Notes: a model not told the origin generated them from the letters alone. Positions 8,822 through 18,591 are shown, counted from the stretch's first letter. The stretch is DNA of 64,000 nt from Cellvibrio sp. pealriver (GCF_001183545.1 NZ_KQ236688.1:2900895-2964894), one strand, 5' to 3'. Program-made: numbers and translations.

Positions 8822-11200
8822 TTAGGTCATTGCTGGCAATACAAAGGCTTCCACATTGGCCACCAAAGACTGATTACCCTCAGCGGCCAACAAACTACGA
8901 TAGGCTTTAATGAACGCTGTACTAACTAGCTTATTTCCAACACTCTCACCAAGTGATGCGGCCGATTCTCCGAACAACCGTCCCCATAATTGATTACGCT
9001 CTTCGAGATCATGCAGACTATTTAGATATTCCATCAGTATTAACGTTAATAACATTGGGTAAACTTTTGAAACAGAGGAATCTGCAAATTCAAATTCCGA
9101 AACATCTCTATCCATCAACGGCACATAGCTACGCATCAAATCATAACTATTGTTTAACCGCTTTAACTGCCGAGAATTCGACAGCTCGAAATAATTTACC
9201 CAGTGAATAAAGGATTCCTGCTGATCTTTTGAAAGTGCTTTTACAGGTTTCATCATGGGCGGGAGCTCAGCCTCCGCATTTGAGTGCAGACTATCGTCGA
9301 TATCAACCGTATCAGTAGCCAGAGTACCTGGAACTTTATCGCCCACCGTTGAGGCATGCTGCGTTATACTCCCCTCATCAAGCCGACCACCACCTGCAGC
9401 ACTTACACCACTACTCTCAGAAACATCAGTTGTATCCGCCGTTTCCAACTGGGGGTTACTGTCATTGATTTCCTTTTCAACTGTTTTATTCATTTCTTCC
9501 CAGAATGACCCCATAAACACTCGTACGTCATCCCCACTGGGTTTAGTCAAAACAATTGGCAGATTAATCACTTTAGATAAATATTCGCGCGCTATCGCAT
9601 GACTATTTTTTAATTTATGGTGGGGTGAAAAATCTTTAAAGTGCTCGGACAGTGCCGCCAAAGCTATATGCTGATCTATAGCGATAATTACAATTACATT
9701 ATCTAAATCCAAGACTAGACGAACGGCCTCCAACACCTTAACAATTGCCGAAGGACTACAACGATCAAGATCATCCACTAAAAATAATAGCCGGGGAGTT
9801 TTTCCATTTTTTTGCTTCAGGCGCAAGTTGCACAGCGTGCAAATGTGTTTTCGCATAACCGGTATGGTACCCAAATGCTCGGCATAGCTCGGTAAGCGCA
9901 AATAGGTCAACAGTTCTTTGGCTTGAGGGCTAATGATCAATTTGCCAAATTCGCGCAACGTATAAAGGACTACTCCGCCAGTCCATATCCAACTGCTTTT
10001 ATTGCTAGCCGATTCTGAAAACTCAATTAGCCCATGAAACCAATCTGAAAACCAGGGCATTGCAGCAACCAACAACAACAACAGTATTTTTAGCAGCTCG
10101 ACCGGATGTACTTTATAAGCAAACCTGAGTGTTAGTACGCATCTTTCACTAAGCCAGCGCAACGACATATTAGAAGACACCGGAATTGCATTGAGTATTG
10201 CAGCAAATATTTTACGCAGATCAGAAGATAGAATCGTTTTAAGCTTTTCAAAAAAGCTGGCTGTCGGGGCATATAGCGGTTGAAGAACATCAGGGCTGCC
10301 AGTAAGTGCATTTATCATCTCCTGCGCAACACCTGCCTGAATGTTGTCGGTATGTTCATAAGCCCAAGCATTGAACTCACCGAAGATAAACGGCTGTTCA
10401 GAATTTGATTCTTGTAGACGTTGTTTTAATAAATCCAGTACTGTGGATTTACCTGACCCCCACTCACCGAGCAATCCGATAGCGCGATGATGGTTGTTCG
10501 TTGGGCTAACTAAATTAACTGCCAGCGCATTAACCAGTTTCTGACGATTGAGTTTATCTTCCTTTGCAGGAATCTCAGGGTGAGATCTACCGGTGGCCTC
10601 AAAATTTAAGCGCTCTAAAGTCAACCCCTTGTCATCAAGGACATTGTTGATTCCCGACTGAATTTCAATTTGATCGGATGGTTCTTCTACACTTGCTGTA
10701 CTCATACCACTCTTTGAAATCTCATCAGAATCTGAACCTAATCGAGAGTTATCAACGCTCAATCTGCTTTCAACATTCGAGCCAGCCTCAACGGACTGAT
10801 CACCAAGCGTATGCTTATCCAAAACCTCCGCATAATCAGATAAGCTGATTTCATTATTTATTTCATCGCTAATTGCAGAAGACCCAGAATCCACATTCTC
10901 ATCTTCACGCTTTATATAGGTTCTTTTTTTGCGAACCTCAACATCATGTACTTTTCGAGCATTCCCTTTCGGGGACTTGATGGTGGTAGTTGTCTTACGC
11001 TGTAAGTTAATTTTTTTAGGATCCGATGCAGATTTTTCATGACTGCTCTTTAAAAAATTTAGCAGGCGCTGCTTCTCATCATCTGAAACTTTCGCTTCGG
11101 CACCTTCGTGCTCCAAACCGGCTTCGTGCATTTGCTTTAGCAAACGCTCCACTGGCGCGCCTATCGATTTCGCTAGTTCGCCGACTGTAACCTCAGCCAT
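8822..11200 (-). CDS. KAP-family P-loop NTPase with an N-terminal IF2 (InfB) domain
   Basis: A 792-residue chimera. Residues 1-52 match the IF2 N-terminal fold (MAEVTVGELAKSIG, PVERLLKQMHEAGL, VSDDEKQRLLNFL). Residues 61-100 match the adjoining IF2-associated region (PKKINLQRKTTTTIK, VEVRKKRTYIKR). Residues 101-215 are an acidic, Ser-rich linker. A KAP ATPase domain follows: Walker A GEWGSGKST (245-253), two hydrophobic segments at about 369-390 and 403-415, and Walker B LLFLVDDLDR (471-480). The membrane segments between Walker A and B are typical of KAP proteins, which include the F-plasmid phage-exclusion protein PifA. A strong ribosome site (AGGAGG, 8 bases before ATG) supports the start. 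It has its own terminator and follows the ilvH terminator, so it is probably a single-gene unit. No G domain of IF2 is present, so it is not an initiation factor. Confidence 0.9.
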   Translation of the reverse strand: MAEVTVGELAKSIGAPVERLLKQMHEAGLEHEGAEAKVSDDEKQRLLNFLKSSHEKSASDPKKINLQRKTTTTIKSPKGNARKVHDVEVRKKRTYIKREDENVDSGSSAISDEINNEISLSDYAEVLDKHTLGDQSVEAGSNVESRLSVDNSRLGSDSDEISKSGMSTASVEEPSDQIEIQSGINNVLDDKGLTLERLNFEATGRSHPEIPAKEDKLNRQKLVNALAVNLVSPTNNHHRAIGLLGEWGSGKSTVLDLLKQRLQESNSEQPFIFGEFNAWAYEHTDNIQAGVAQEMINALTGSPDVLQPLYAPTASFFEKLKTILSSDLRKIFAAILNAIPVSSNMSLRWLSERCVLTLRFAYKVHPVELLKILLLLLVAAMPWFSDWFHGLIEFSESASNKSSWIWTGGVVLYTLREFGKLIISPQAKELLTYLRLPSYAEHLGTIPVMRKHICTLCNLRLKQKNGKTPRLLFLVDDLDRCSPSAIVKVLEAVRLVLDLDNVIVIIAIDQHIALAALSEHFKDFSPHHKLKNSHAIAREYLSKVINLPIVLTKPSGDDVRVFMGSFWEEMNKTVEKEINDSNPQLETADTTDVSESSGVSAAGGGRLDEGSITQHASTVGDKVPGTLATDTVDIDDSLHSNAEAELPPMMKPVKALSKDQQESFIHWVNYFELSNSRQLKRLNNSYDLMRSYVPLMDRDVSEFEFADSSVSKVYPMLLTLILMEYLNSLHDLEERNQLWGRLFGESAASLGESVGNKLVSTAFIKAYRSLLAAEGNQSLVANVEAFVLPAMT

Positions 11201-11222
11201 TCTTTAACCCTCCTAGACCCAT

Positions 11223-11256
11223 AAAAAAGGCCGATAACTTCACAGCTATCGGCCTT
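11223..11256 (-). terminator. Terminator after ilvIH
   Basis: AAGGCCGATA and TATCGGCCTT form a 10-bp stem around a 10-base loop, followed on the minus strand by T6 (11223-11228). It lies 20 bases past the ilvH stop. Confidence 0.85.
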
Positions 11257-11276
11257 CCGAGTATCAACGCAGCAAC

Positions 11277-11768
11277 TTACAAACTCAACACTTTCTCACC
11301 GCGTGAAATTCCACACACACCGGTGCGTACGACTTCGATAATCGCTGCATCACCGACTGCTTGTAAAAACGCGTCGAGCTTGTCGCTCGCGCCGGTGATT
11401 TGGATGGTGTAAAGCGTGCTGGTGACATCCACGATTTGACCGCGGAAAATATCTACGCAGCGTTTAACCTCCGCCCTTTGCGCGCCAGATGCTTTGACTT
11501 TGATCAGCATAAGTTCGCGCTCAATGTGCGAACCTTCGGTCAAGTCCACCAGTTTTACCACATCAATTAATTTATTGAGGTGTTTGGTGATTTGCTCGAT
11601 TTTGTGATCATCGCCAATTGTTGTCAGCGTTAAACGCGACAGCGTTGGATCTTCCGTTGGTGCGACCGTGAGTGACTCAATGTTGTAACCGCGCTGTGAA
11701 AACAAACCAACCACACGCGAAAGTGCACCAGGAGCGTTTTCCAGGAGAACAGAAATAATTCTTCTCAT
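11277..11768 (-). CDS. ilvH: Acetolactate synthase, small (regulatory) subunit
   Basis: The 163-residue ACT-domain subunit raises the activity of IlvI and carries valine feedback inhibition. The N-terminal ACT domain (MRRIISVLLENAPGALSRVVGLFSQRGYNIESL) holds the valine-site residues, and the C-terminal domain follows from about residue 80. GGAG lies about 10 bases before the ATG, inside the end of ilvI. The start is one base after the ilvI stop, so translation is probably coupled. Confidence 0.97.
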   Translation of the reverse strand: MRRIISVLLENAPGALSRVVGLFSQRGYNIESLTVAPTEDPTLSRLTLTTIGDDHKIEQITKHLNKLIDVVKLVDLTEGSHIERELMLIKVKASGAQRAEVKRCVDIFRGQIVDVTSTLYTIQITGASDKLDAFLQAVGDAAIIEVVRTGVCGISRGEKVLSL

Positions 11769-11769
11769 T

Positions 11770-13503
11770 TTATGTGCGCTCCGTTTTGCTCAGGAACATA
11801 TCGCGCATGGATTGTTGCGCAACCTGCATTGGATAAACGTGTTCGGATTGATCCACCATGATGTCCATAAACACCACGCGATCTTTTAGCGCAAAACACT
11901 CTTCCAATTTTTGTTTCAGCTCTTCGCGTTTGGTTACACGCATGCCTACATGGCCGTAAGCTTCAGCAAGCTTGACGAAATCCGGCAGCGAATCTTCATA
12001 CAAACTTTCGGCGTAGCGGCCGGAGTACTGCATGTCTTGCCATTGGCGAACCATGCCAAGCGCCTGGTTGTTCAAGCAAATAATTTTTACCGGCAAGTGA
12101 TATTGCGTACAGCAGGATAATTCCTGAATACACATTTGGATCGAACCTTCACCGGTCACGCATACAACGGTTGCATCGCGGTGCGCCACTTGTACACCCA
12201 TCGCTGCAGGCAAACCAAAGCCCATAGTGCCGAGACCACCGGAGTTAATCCAACGGCGCGGCTTGTCAAAGCGATAGTATTGTGCAGCAAACATTTGGTG
12301 CTGACCTACGTCAGACGTTACATAAGCATCGCCTTTGGTCACTTCCCAAATCGCCTGAATCACTTCTTGCGGTTTGATTTTATCGCCTGACGTATCGAAA
12401 CGATTTTTGGTGTAGATGCTGTGACGCTCGCGCCACTCATTGATTTGTTCCCACCAGGTTTTGAGCGCATCGGCATCCGGCTTTTCGCTGCTCTCTTTGA
12501 TCAGCGCGAGCATTTCGGTGAGTACGCTATCCACTGCACCAACGATAGGTACATCGGCAACCACGGTTTTTGAAATCGATGCAGGGTCGATATCAATGTG
12601 GATAATTTTTGCGTTGGGGCAGAACTTGCTAACCGCGTTGGTTACACGGTCATCAAAGCGTGCGCCCACAGCCAGAATCACATCGCTGTGATGCATAGCG
12701 GTGTTGGCTTCGTAAGTGCCATGCATACCCAACATGCCGAGGAAGTTTTTGCCGGTGCCCGGATAAGCGCCCAAGCCCATAAGGGTGTTGGTCACTGGAT
12801 AATTCAACAAGTCCACCAACTCTTTGAGCAAATGCGATGCATTGCCCTGCACTACGCCGCCACCGGTGTAGATCATCGGGCGCTTGGCACCAAGCAGCAA
12901 TTGCACTGCTTTTTTAATCTGACCAGAGTGACCGCGCGTTGCCGGGTTGTAGGAACGCATTTTTACCTTCTCGGGATATTCGTACGGGAAGGTATAGAGC
13001 GGGCTCGTCACGTCTTTAGGCACGTCGATAACCACAGGGCCAGGGCGACCAGTCGCAGCAATGTAGTAGGCCTTTTTAACGATTTCCGGGATTTCACTGG
13101 CGTGTTTGACCATGAAGCTGTGCTTCACGATCGGACGGGAGATCCCCACCATATCGGTTTCCTGGAAAGCGTCTTCACCAATCAGGTGGCTCATCACCTG
13201 ACCGGAAATCACCACCATCGGAATTGAATCCATGTAAGCCGTTGCAATACCAGTAATGGCGTTGGTTGCACCGGGGCCTGAAGTCACCAGCACCGAACCG
13301 ACTTTACCGGTTGAGCGCGAATAAGCATCGGCTGCGTGAGTCGCGGCTTGTTCGTGGCGAACGAGAATGTGTTTAACGTCGTTTTGACGAAAGATGGCAT
13401 CGTAAATATGCAGGGCAGCGCCGCCTGGATAGCCGAACAGGTACTCAACACCTTCGTCTTTCAGGGCGCGGATGAGCATATCTCCGCCGGAAAGCATTTC
13501 CAC
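11770..13503 (-). CDS. ilvI: Acetolactate synthase, large (catalytic) subunit
   Basis: Thiamine-diphosphate enzyme that makes acetolactate or acetohydroxybutyrate, the first common step of branched-chain amino acid synthesis. With the GTG start at 13503 it is 577 residues, the family length, and opens [19 protein letters not shown]. An AGGGGAA ribosome site lies 6 bases upstream, and the in-frame extension to 13581 has neither. Visible motifs: FGYPGG, the active-site Glu in [13 protein letters not shown], and the ThDP/Mg motif GEGSIQM with NNQALGMV. It heads an ilvI-ilvH operon with a long leader. Confidence 0.97.
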   Translation of the reverse strand: MEMLSGGDMLIRALKDEGVEYLFGYPGGAALHIYDAIFRQNDVKHILVRHEQAATHAADAYSRSTGKVGSVLVTSGPGATNAITGIATAYMDSIPMVVISGQVMSHLIGEDAFQETDMVGISRPIVKHSFMVKHASEIPEIVKKAYYIAATGRPGPVVIDVPKDVTSPLYTFPYEYPEKVKMRSYNPATRGHSGQIKKAVQLLLGAKRPMIYTGGGVVQGNASHLLKELVDLLNYPVTNTLMGLGAYPGTGKNFLGMLGMHGTYEANTAMHHSDVILAVGARFDDRVTNAVSKFCPNAKIIHIDIDPASISKTVVADVPIVGAVDSVLTEMLALIKESSEKPDADALKTWWEQINEWRERHSIYTKNRFDTSGDKIKPQEVIQAIWEVTKGDAYVTSDVGQHQMFAAQYYRFDKPRRWINSGGLGTMGFGLPAAMGVQVAHRDATVVCVTGEGSIQMCIQELSCCTQYHLPVKIICLNNQALGMVRQWQDMQYSGRYAESLYEDSLPDFVKLAEAYGHVGMRVTKREELKQKLEECFALKDRVVFMDIMVDQSEHVYPMQVAQQSMRDMFLSKTERT

Positions 13504-13827
13504 AATAATTCCCCTTTTAGGATATGGATCGCAAATAATGCGCGTGCGTCTTTGCCGCAATATGAAAAAGGCCGATGGCAACTATTACACAGGGCAAACA
13601 TCACACAGGAAAGCGCAGGCACTTAGGGCAGGCCAACGCCGTGAATGATCCACGATCAAAACCCGGCAAGGTCAGGATCGGATCAGTGAAAACCGTGCAG
13701 GTAAACAACGGCTTTCCACGGTGACGCTCTGGTAGGAGCATCGCCATTAGATGGGTCGCCAAGAGGGTGACTTGGCGGGAAGCAGTGAAACGCCCAAGCT
13801 TAGGGGCAACTGCGAGCCATCTAGCGG
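13504..13827 (-). promoter_or_regulatory. Structured 5' leader of ilvIH
   Basis: About 325 bases separate the predicted start point (13827) from the ilvI GTG. On the minus strand I can pair 13817-13823 with 13748-13754, 13757-13763 with 13771-13777 (hairpin CGCCAAG/CTTGGCG; the two neighbouring helices may compete), 13708-13719 with 13686-13696 (11 bp with one G.U and one bulge), and 13675-13684 with 13647-13657 (9 bp). A T5 run lies at 13565-13569, but I find no clean stem just before it. No leader peptide rich in Ile, Val or Leu codons was found. Attenuation or an RNA-based control is inferred, not shown. Confidence 0.5.
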
Positions 13828-13833
13828 AGCAGC

Positions 13834-13862
13834 AATTTTCCCAAGATACGCAACAAAGTCAA
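13834..13862 (-). promoter_or_regulatory. Predicted sigma-70 promoter of ilvIH
   Basis: TTGACT (13857-13862) and AAAATT (13834-13839) are separated by exactly 17 bases on the minus strand. The -35 is strong and the -10 is weak. Confidence 0.5.
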
Positions 13863-13999
13863 GAAATTAAGCGCCATTTGTGTCATTTTTTAACCACTGA
13901 GCGCATTTTGCGCTCGCTCACAGATTTTGGCGCACCGGTTTCGCCGATGGCACATTAGGTCTATAGTTGGCGGAGATGCATTCGCAAAAAGGCAAAACT

Positions 14000-14428
14000 A
14001 TGAAGTACTTACGTTTGATCGGATTCTGTATGGCAGCACTCGCGCTTAGCCAGAGCGCCATAGCTGCCAAGGTCTACACATGGAAAGATAAAAATGGCGT
14101 AGTCCATTATGGCGAACGTCCGCCAAAAGATGTACAGGCAACGCTAGTGAAAACCCGCACGGGTCACAGCGAGCCAACACCAGAACAAATTGCAGCCTCC
14201 CAACCCAAGCCTGCCGCCGAGCAGCAACCGGCAGCACAGTCTGGCGCGCAGCAATCGCTTAAAGACCCTGAACGATGCGCGGCCGCAAGAGAAAATCTGG
14301 AAATACTGAATACGGTTGCCCGCCTGAGAATACAAAATGCAGATGGCATTATGGTTCCCATGACAGAAGAAGATAAAAAGCAGCAGCGTATTGAAGCTCA
14401 AAAGGTCATCGAGCAAGCCTGCGAGTAA
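14000..14428 (+). CDS. DUF4124-domain secreted protein
   Basis: A 142-residue exported protein. The signal peptide (MKYLRLIGFCMAALALSQSAIAA) is followed by a DUF4124 domain (KVYTWKDKNGVVHYGERPP, residues 23-42), a Pro/Ala/Gln-rich linker, and a helical C-terminus with two cysteines. The ATG at 14000 is chosen because it begins the signal peptide; an in-frame start 11 codons earlier would spoil it. DUF4124 proteins are common envelope proteins in gammaproteobacteria with no settled function. Confidence 0.85.
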   Translation: MKYLRLIGFCMAALALSQSAIAAKVYTWKDKNGVVHYGERPPKDVQATLVKTRTGHSEPTPEQIAASQPKPAAEQQPAAQSGAQQSLKDPERCAAARENLEILNTVARLRIQNADGIMVPMTEEDKKQQRIEAQKVIEQACE

Positions 14429-14448
14429 GTAATTGTCCAACCGCCAAC

Positions 14449-14478
14449 AAAAACGGCCACTGATTTGTGGCCGTTTTT
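14449..14478. terminator. Bidirectional terminator between the DUF4124 gene and the subtilase
   Basis: AAAAACGGCCAC and GTGGCCGTTTTT form a 12-bp inverted repeat with a 6-base loop, giving a T-run on either strand. It lies between two convergent genes. Confidence 0.85.
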
Positions 14479-14508
14479 ATTAGTGTCCGGGTTTAGCGCA
14501 TCTGCTAC

Positions 14509-17500
14509 TTAGCTCCCACGACTGTTGTTCCGGTGATCCGCTATTCGTTTTGTGCGTGGATAAAATCGCACTGCAAGCAGTCCTGCCGATAACAACAACA
14601 GCCATAGGCTTGTCGAGCCACCGCCACCCCCACCGCCTGAACCGCCCCCACCACTACTGATGGGCGCTTTACTGCTGGCAGCACTACTCGCAGCACCTGC
14701 CGCTTTTACCGTAATGGTTTGGGTGACATACGCCAGATTGTAGCGCGAGTCGCTGGCATTCCAGATCACCTGACTGGTGCCAACCGGGAAGGATTTCCAA
14801 TCCATTGTCCACGCGGTAATTTCACCATCAACAGCGTCATAAGCCGTCACTTGGGGCTGGGGAATATCCGTCAGTGTTCCCGTAGCCTCTACGGTGATAT
14901 TGGCAGGCACCTGGATTACAGGCGCAGTAGTATCGCGCACGTCCAGCGATTGGAAGCCGGTGGCAGTTTTACCGGACGAGTTGGTCGCCTGCCAGCGGAT
15001 AAGATGGTTACCGATCACATAAGGCCCCAGATTTGTCGTGGTAGCGGCGATCTGGCCATCACGCTCGTCCGTTGCAAACACCGCAGGCAAACTGTAAGGC
15101 GTTAGCACGGCAGACGCTTCTACAGCCAAAGAAGGCAATGCCGCAAAGCTCGGCGGGGTGATAACAGCAGCGGAGGCATCTTGGCCAAGCACGATAATAT
15201 CCGTCAGTGTCTGCACCAGTTTCACGCTCTTATCCGCGTCTACAAGGGTGATGCGCAACGAGGTTTTTAGCGACCCTGACAAGACCGGCAATTTGCCCAC
15301 ATAGCGCGCTCCAGCCTTCGTCAATGCCACTGGCACCCAGTCGCTTGAGCCTGCCAATTGGTACTCCATCACTGGCATTTCACTGCTGCCCGCCGCTTCA
15401 TTGGTCATGCTGAGCATATCGAGCTGCACCTGCAGATCGCTACCGTTCAATACCCGGCTCGCAGTGCCATCGCTGAAAAACTGCAACTGCTCGGGGAATT
15501 CTTTTAACAGATAGGTTTCACTTCCGGGAAAGCGGGTCACATCGAGCTCAAGCCGCAAATGGGAGGTGCTGGCATTGCCCAGAAAGCGCATGGGTTGATC
15601 CAGCTCCAATGCCAGCGCGCTGCAATTGTCACTACCTAACGGAAGGTTGAAATTACCACCATTGGTTTCCGAGCTGCTGGTCTGCGTGCCATTGCAGAAC
15701 AACCGATAGACCATGGAATCGAAAAAGTTGTTCTGTTGAAGGTCGCGCTGGACGGTGTAATTACCACCCCACCAGTAGGGCTCCGACATACTCTGCACTT
15801 TTAATTCATTGGCGGGGCGACTGAAGTAAAATGCTGGCGCAGCAAAGTGAGCACTATCCGTTACGCGCAATTCGCGATGTTTGCTGCGATAGTTGGTTGC
15901 ATCGGGCGTGCTGAACACACCGCGTAATTTGGTAAACGAGCTGGCATCCAAAAAGGCGAGTGTGCCGGTGTTCATCAACTGCAGATTCCAGGCAAAAGGA
16001 TCATCGCTCACCTGATCTACACCCAAGGTCGGGTACCATTCACCTTTCTCTAAAGTCGAAATATCCGCATAAACCCTGGCGGATAATGGCTGGCTGTAAA
16101 CGGTATTTCGCGTCCAGGACGTGCCAAAAGCGACGAAATCGAAACTTGAACGCATTTGGCTCAAGCCTTGGGCAAACTTGACCCCCTGCGCCAGAATATC
16201 CCGGTCGGCATAGGTGAAATCCACCCCGCCTGCGCTGCGCACATCAAGATCGAGATAGCGGGAAGACGACACTCCGGTGTAGGAGTCATGCAATAAGTAA
16301 TAGTCGCCGGTAACACCGGGGCTGGTTTCGCGCCGGGCGATGTAGGCGGTCACATTGATCTGGATCTTATCCGACACATCGGAAAGCCACACAATCCGCT
16401 TGGTACCCGAGCTTAAAAACAGCAGGCTTCCCTGAGCGACATCGGTAAACCGCCACTCCAATTGCTGGCTGAGTGTTGTCAGTGTATCCAAAGCAAGTGC
16501 GCTGCCGTCACTGCCGGTCAGGGTGCCCACGGCCACTTCATGTACGGCACTGGCGCGCTCCAGTTTGACGCTGGTTTTATCCTGCAACGCGATGTTTTCT
16601 TTAAAAACCAGCGCATCGATAAAGCAATCCGGGTTATAGAAAGTCACCGACAAATGGTAAGTACCCGGTTTGAGATCAAACCCGAAATCCTTGGGGATAT
16701 CCGTACAACTATTGAAATACTCCACCCCACCAAAGCTGCCATCGGCATTCAGCACATGCACCATGTAGGGTGGCGCATCAAATTCAACATTCAAGCGAGC
16801 CGCCTTGGCGAATACCAATGGCAGGCGCACCTCGCTACTGCCATAACGAATGTTACCTACTACTTCATGATGCAGGGTGACGCTATCCGCAAAGGGCAAA
16901 GTTTGGGTATCGACCGCAAGATTGAGCGTTGCTGTAGCAGACTCACCGGCTGCCAATGAGAGCGATCCCGGATTCAGCGCAGCACTGGCACCAGTGGGCA
17001 TGGTTGCGGGCGCATTCAGGCTGACAGTGACCGGCGCAGTGGCGATGTTTTTCAATGTGAAAGGCACCGCAGCAGACCAGTTGGCTTGCTCAAGATCAAC
17101 TGACCCGGCCGACAAGAGCGATGGTGTCACCAGCAGGCTGGCACTGGCGGCTTGCGCCAAGTCCATCATGCCCGCCCCTTGGGTAAACACATCCTTCCCG
17201 AGATCACGACTGGTATTGACCAACAGGGCTTTCAGCTCAGCAGGTGTGAGGCTGGGATACAACTGCTTCAACAGCGCCGCGCCACCTGCGACATGAGGAG
17301 TCGCCATACTGGTGCCGCTTAGACGCACATAGCTGCCGCCGGGTTTGGCAGAGTTGATATCCACCCCCGGTGCAACCAACTCAGGTTTGATATAGGTTTT
17401 GCCGATCACTGGCCCGCGCGAACTGAACCCGGCGATAGCGCCGTTATTGTCACTAGCTCCTACCGTCAGTACCTGCCCCGCATTACCGGGCGAGCCAATA

Positions 17501-18591
17501 GTGGAATAACTGCCGCTATTGCCCGCCGCCACAATCACGACAACGCCCGCCGCCATCGCATTATTGGCCGCCTCCGACAACGGCGAATCCGGCGCACCAC
17601 CGCCGCCAAGACTCATATTGATGATATCGATCTGGTCATCCGTAAGTGGATTGCCATCGGGATCTACGGATTTTTCGATTGCTGCAATAATGCTGCTGTC
17701 CATGCCCCAGCCCTGATCGCTCAACACTTTGTACGCATAAAGGGTGACATCCGGTGCAACGCCGGTGAGCGTGCCTTTGGCAGCAATAATTCCCGCCACA
17801 TGGGTTCCATGACCGTGTTTATCGATGGGATTACTCGCATCCTCACCCTCCACAAAGTTGTGGCCACCCGCCACCTTGCAACCGGCACCTATACAGCCAC
17901 CCAGATCAGGATGGGTATAGTCGATGCCGGTATCCAACACCGCCACGGTTATTCCTTGCCCGGTGATGGATCGCGATTGTCCATCGCGCATTGACCATAG
18001 CTGCGGAGCCTTGGTGATATCCACGCTCTCGGCGAGGAAAGCCTCCACCCGATTATCCGGATAAACCGCTGCCACCTGCGGCAAGCGACGGATCTGCTCA
18101 ATGCTGTCTGCCGTTGCGGTGATACTCAGGGTGTTGGTCAGCTGGGTAAATTGGCCGTGGACTTTTTGCATTAACTTTTGTTTGCGCAATTCGCCCAGCA
18201 CCTGATTCTGGCTTTTTTGCACGCGCTGCAGTTGTGTTTGTGATGATTTGGCAAGCTGCTGTTGCGCACTGCGCGACAATTTGCCAGAGGGCGCGAGCTT
18301 TTCGCGCTGCTGCTTGAGATAAGGCTGTAACGGCTGGTCTTTCAACCGCACCAACCAGCGCTGCGACTGCTTGGGATCAACTGAATTGACCTGCAATTGC
18401 CCGCTGAGGTTATCAACACTGACGGCACCACCCGCAGGCATGGGGATGGTTTTGGTCTGGATTTGACCGGATGGATTACTTTGCTGTTGGTGGATATGGA
18501 TAAATTGCTGCGCCGATGAATCTGCCCGTACCGGCAGGGCGCAAAAGGCCAAGACGACCAGTGCGGTCACTGACAATTTCCGTTGAAACAT
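14509..18591 (-). CDS. Large secreted subtilisin-like serine protease with a GlyGly-CTERM tail
   Basis: An exported S8 peptidase of 1360 residues. Order: signal peptide (1-23), a long coiled or Gln-rich propeptide with an inhibitor-I9-like part ending near 185, then the peptidase domain with D220 (VAVLDTGID), H261 (HGHGTHVAG), oxyanion N358 (AAGNSG) and S428 (SGTSMATPH). Beta-sandwich regions follow, then HYR-like repeats near 1190-1300. The C-terminus has a Ser/Ala stretch, a Gly-rich run, a hydrophobic helix (LWLLLLSAGLLAV) and a basic tail. That pattern is a GlyGly-CTERM signal, normally cut by rhombosortase after type II secretion. It is flanked by its own terminators and is monocistronic. 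Confidence 0.92.
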   Translation of the reverse strand: MFQRKLSVTALVVLAFCALPVRADSSAQQFIHIHQQQSNPSGQIQTKTIPMPAGGAVSVDNLSGQLQVNSVDPKQSQRWLVRLKDQPLQPYLKQQREKLAPSGKLSRSAQQQLAKSSQTQLQRVQKSQNQVLGELRKQKLMQKVHGQFTQLTNTLSITATADSIEQIRRLPQVAAVYPDNRVEAFLAESVDITKAPQLWSMRDGQSRSITGQGITVAVLDTGIDYTHPDLGGCIGAGCKVAGGHNFVEGEDASNPIDKHGHGTHVAGIIAAKGTLTGVAPDVTLYAYKVLSDQGWGMDSSIIAAIEKSVDPDGNPLTDDQIDIINMSLGGGGAPDSPLSEAANNAMAAGVVVIVAAGNSGSYSTIGSPGNAGQVLTVGASDNNGAIAGFSSRGPVIGKTYIKPELVAPGVDINSAKPGGSYVRLSGTSMATPHVAGGAALLKQLYPSLTPAELKALLVNTSRDLGKDVFTQGAGMMDLAQAASASLLVTPSLLSAGSVDLEQANWSAAVPFTLKNIATAPVTVSLNAPATMPTGASAALNPGSLSLAAGESATATLNLAVDTQTLPFADSVTLHHEVVGNIRYGSSEVRLPLVFAKAARLNVEFDAPPYMVHVLNADGSFGGVEYFNSCTDIPKDFGFDLKPGTYHLSVTFYNPDCFIDALVFKENIALQDKTSVKLERASAVHEVAVGTLTGSDGSALALDTLTTLSQQLEWRFTDVAQGSLLFLSSGTKRIVWLSDVSDKIQINVTAYIARRETSPGVTGDYYLLHDSYTGVSSSRYLDLDVRSAGGVDFTYADRDILAQGVKFAQGLSQMRSSFDFVAFGTSWTRNTVYSQPLSARVYADISTLEKGEWYPTLGVDQVSDDPFAWNLQLMNTGTLAFLDASSFTKLRGVFSTPDATNYRSKHRELRVTDSAHFAAPAFYFSRPANELKVQSMSEPYWWGGNYTVQRDLQQNNFFDSMVYRLFCNGTQTSSSETNGGNFNLPLGSDNCSALALELDQPMRFLGNASTSHLRLELDVTRFPGSETYLLKEFPEQLQFFSDGTASRVLNGSDLQVQLDMLSMTNEAAGSSEMPVMEYQLAGSSDWVPVALTKAGARYVGKLPVLSGSLKTSLRITLVDADKSVKLVQTLTDIIVLGQDASAAVITPPSFAALPSLAVEASAVLTPYSLPAVFATDERDGQIAATTTNLGPYVIGNHLIRWQATNSSGKTATGFQSLDVRDTTAPVIQVPANITVEATGTLTDIPQPQVTAYDAVDGEITAWTMDWKSFPVGTSQVIWNASDSRYNLAYVTQTITVKAAGAASSAASSKAPISSGGGGSGGGGGGGSTSLWLLLLSAGLLAVRFYPRTKRIADHRNNSRGS

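Noticed and set aside
13560..13740. Plus-strand similarity to the c-di-GMP-I riboswitch (CACAGGGCAAAC near 13588) and to RNase P-like short motifs.
   Set aside because: Only short stretches match. The remaining conserved parts and helices are missing, and the only gene the region can lead is ilvIH on the minus strand.
13899..13915. GAGCGC/GCGCTC hairpin upstream of ilvIH and the DUF4124 gene as a terminator.
   Set aside because: It is short with no useful T-run on either strand and lies upstream of both divergent genes.
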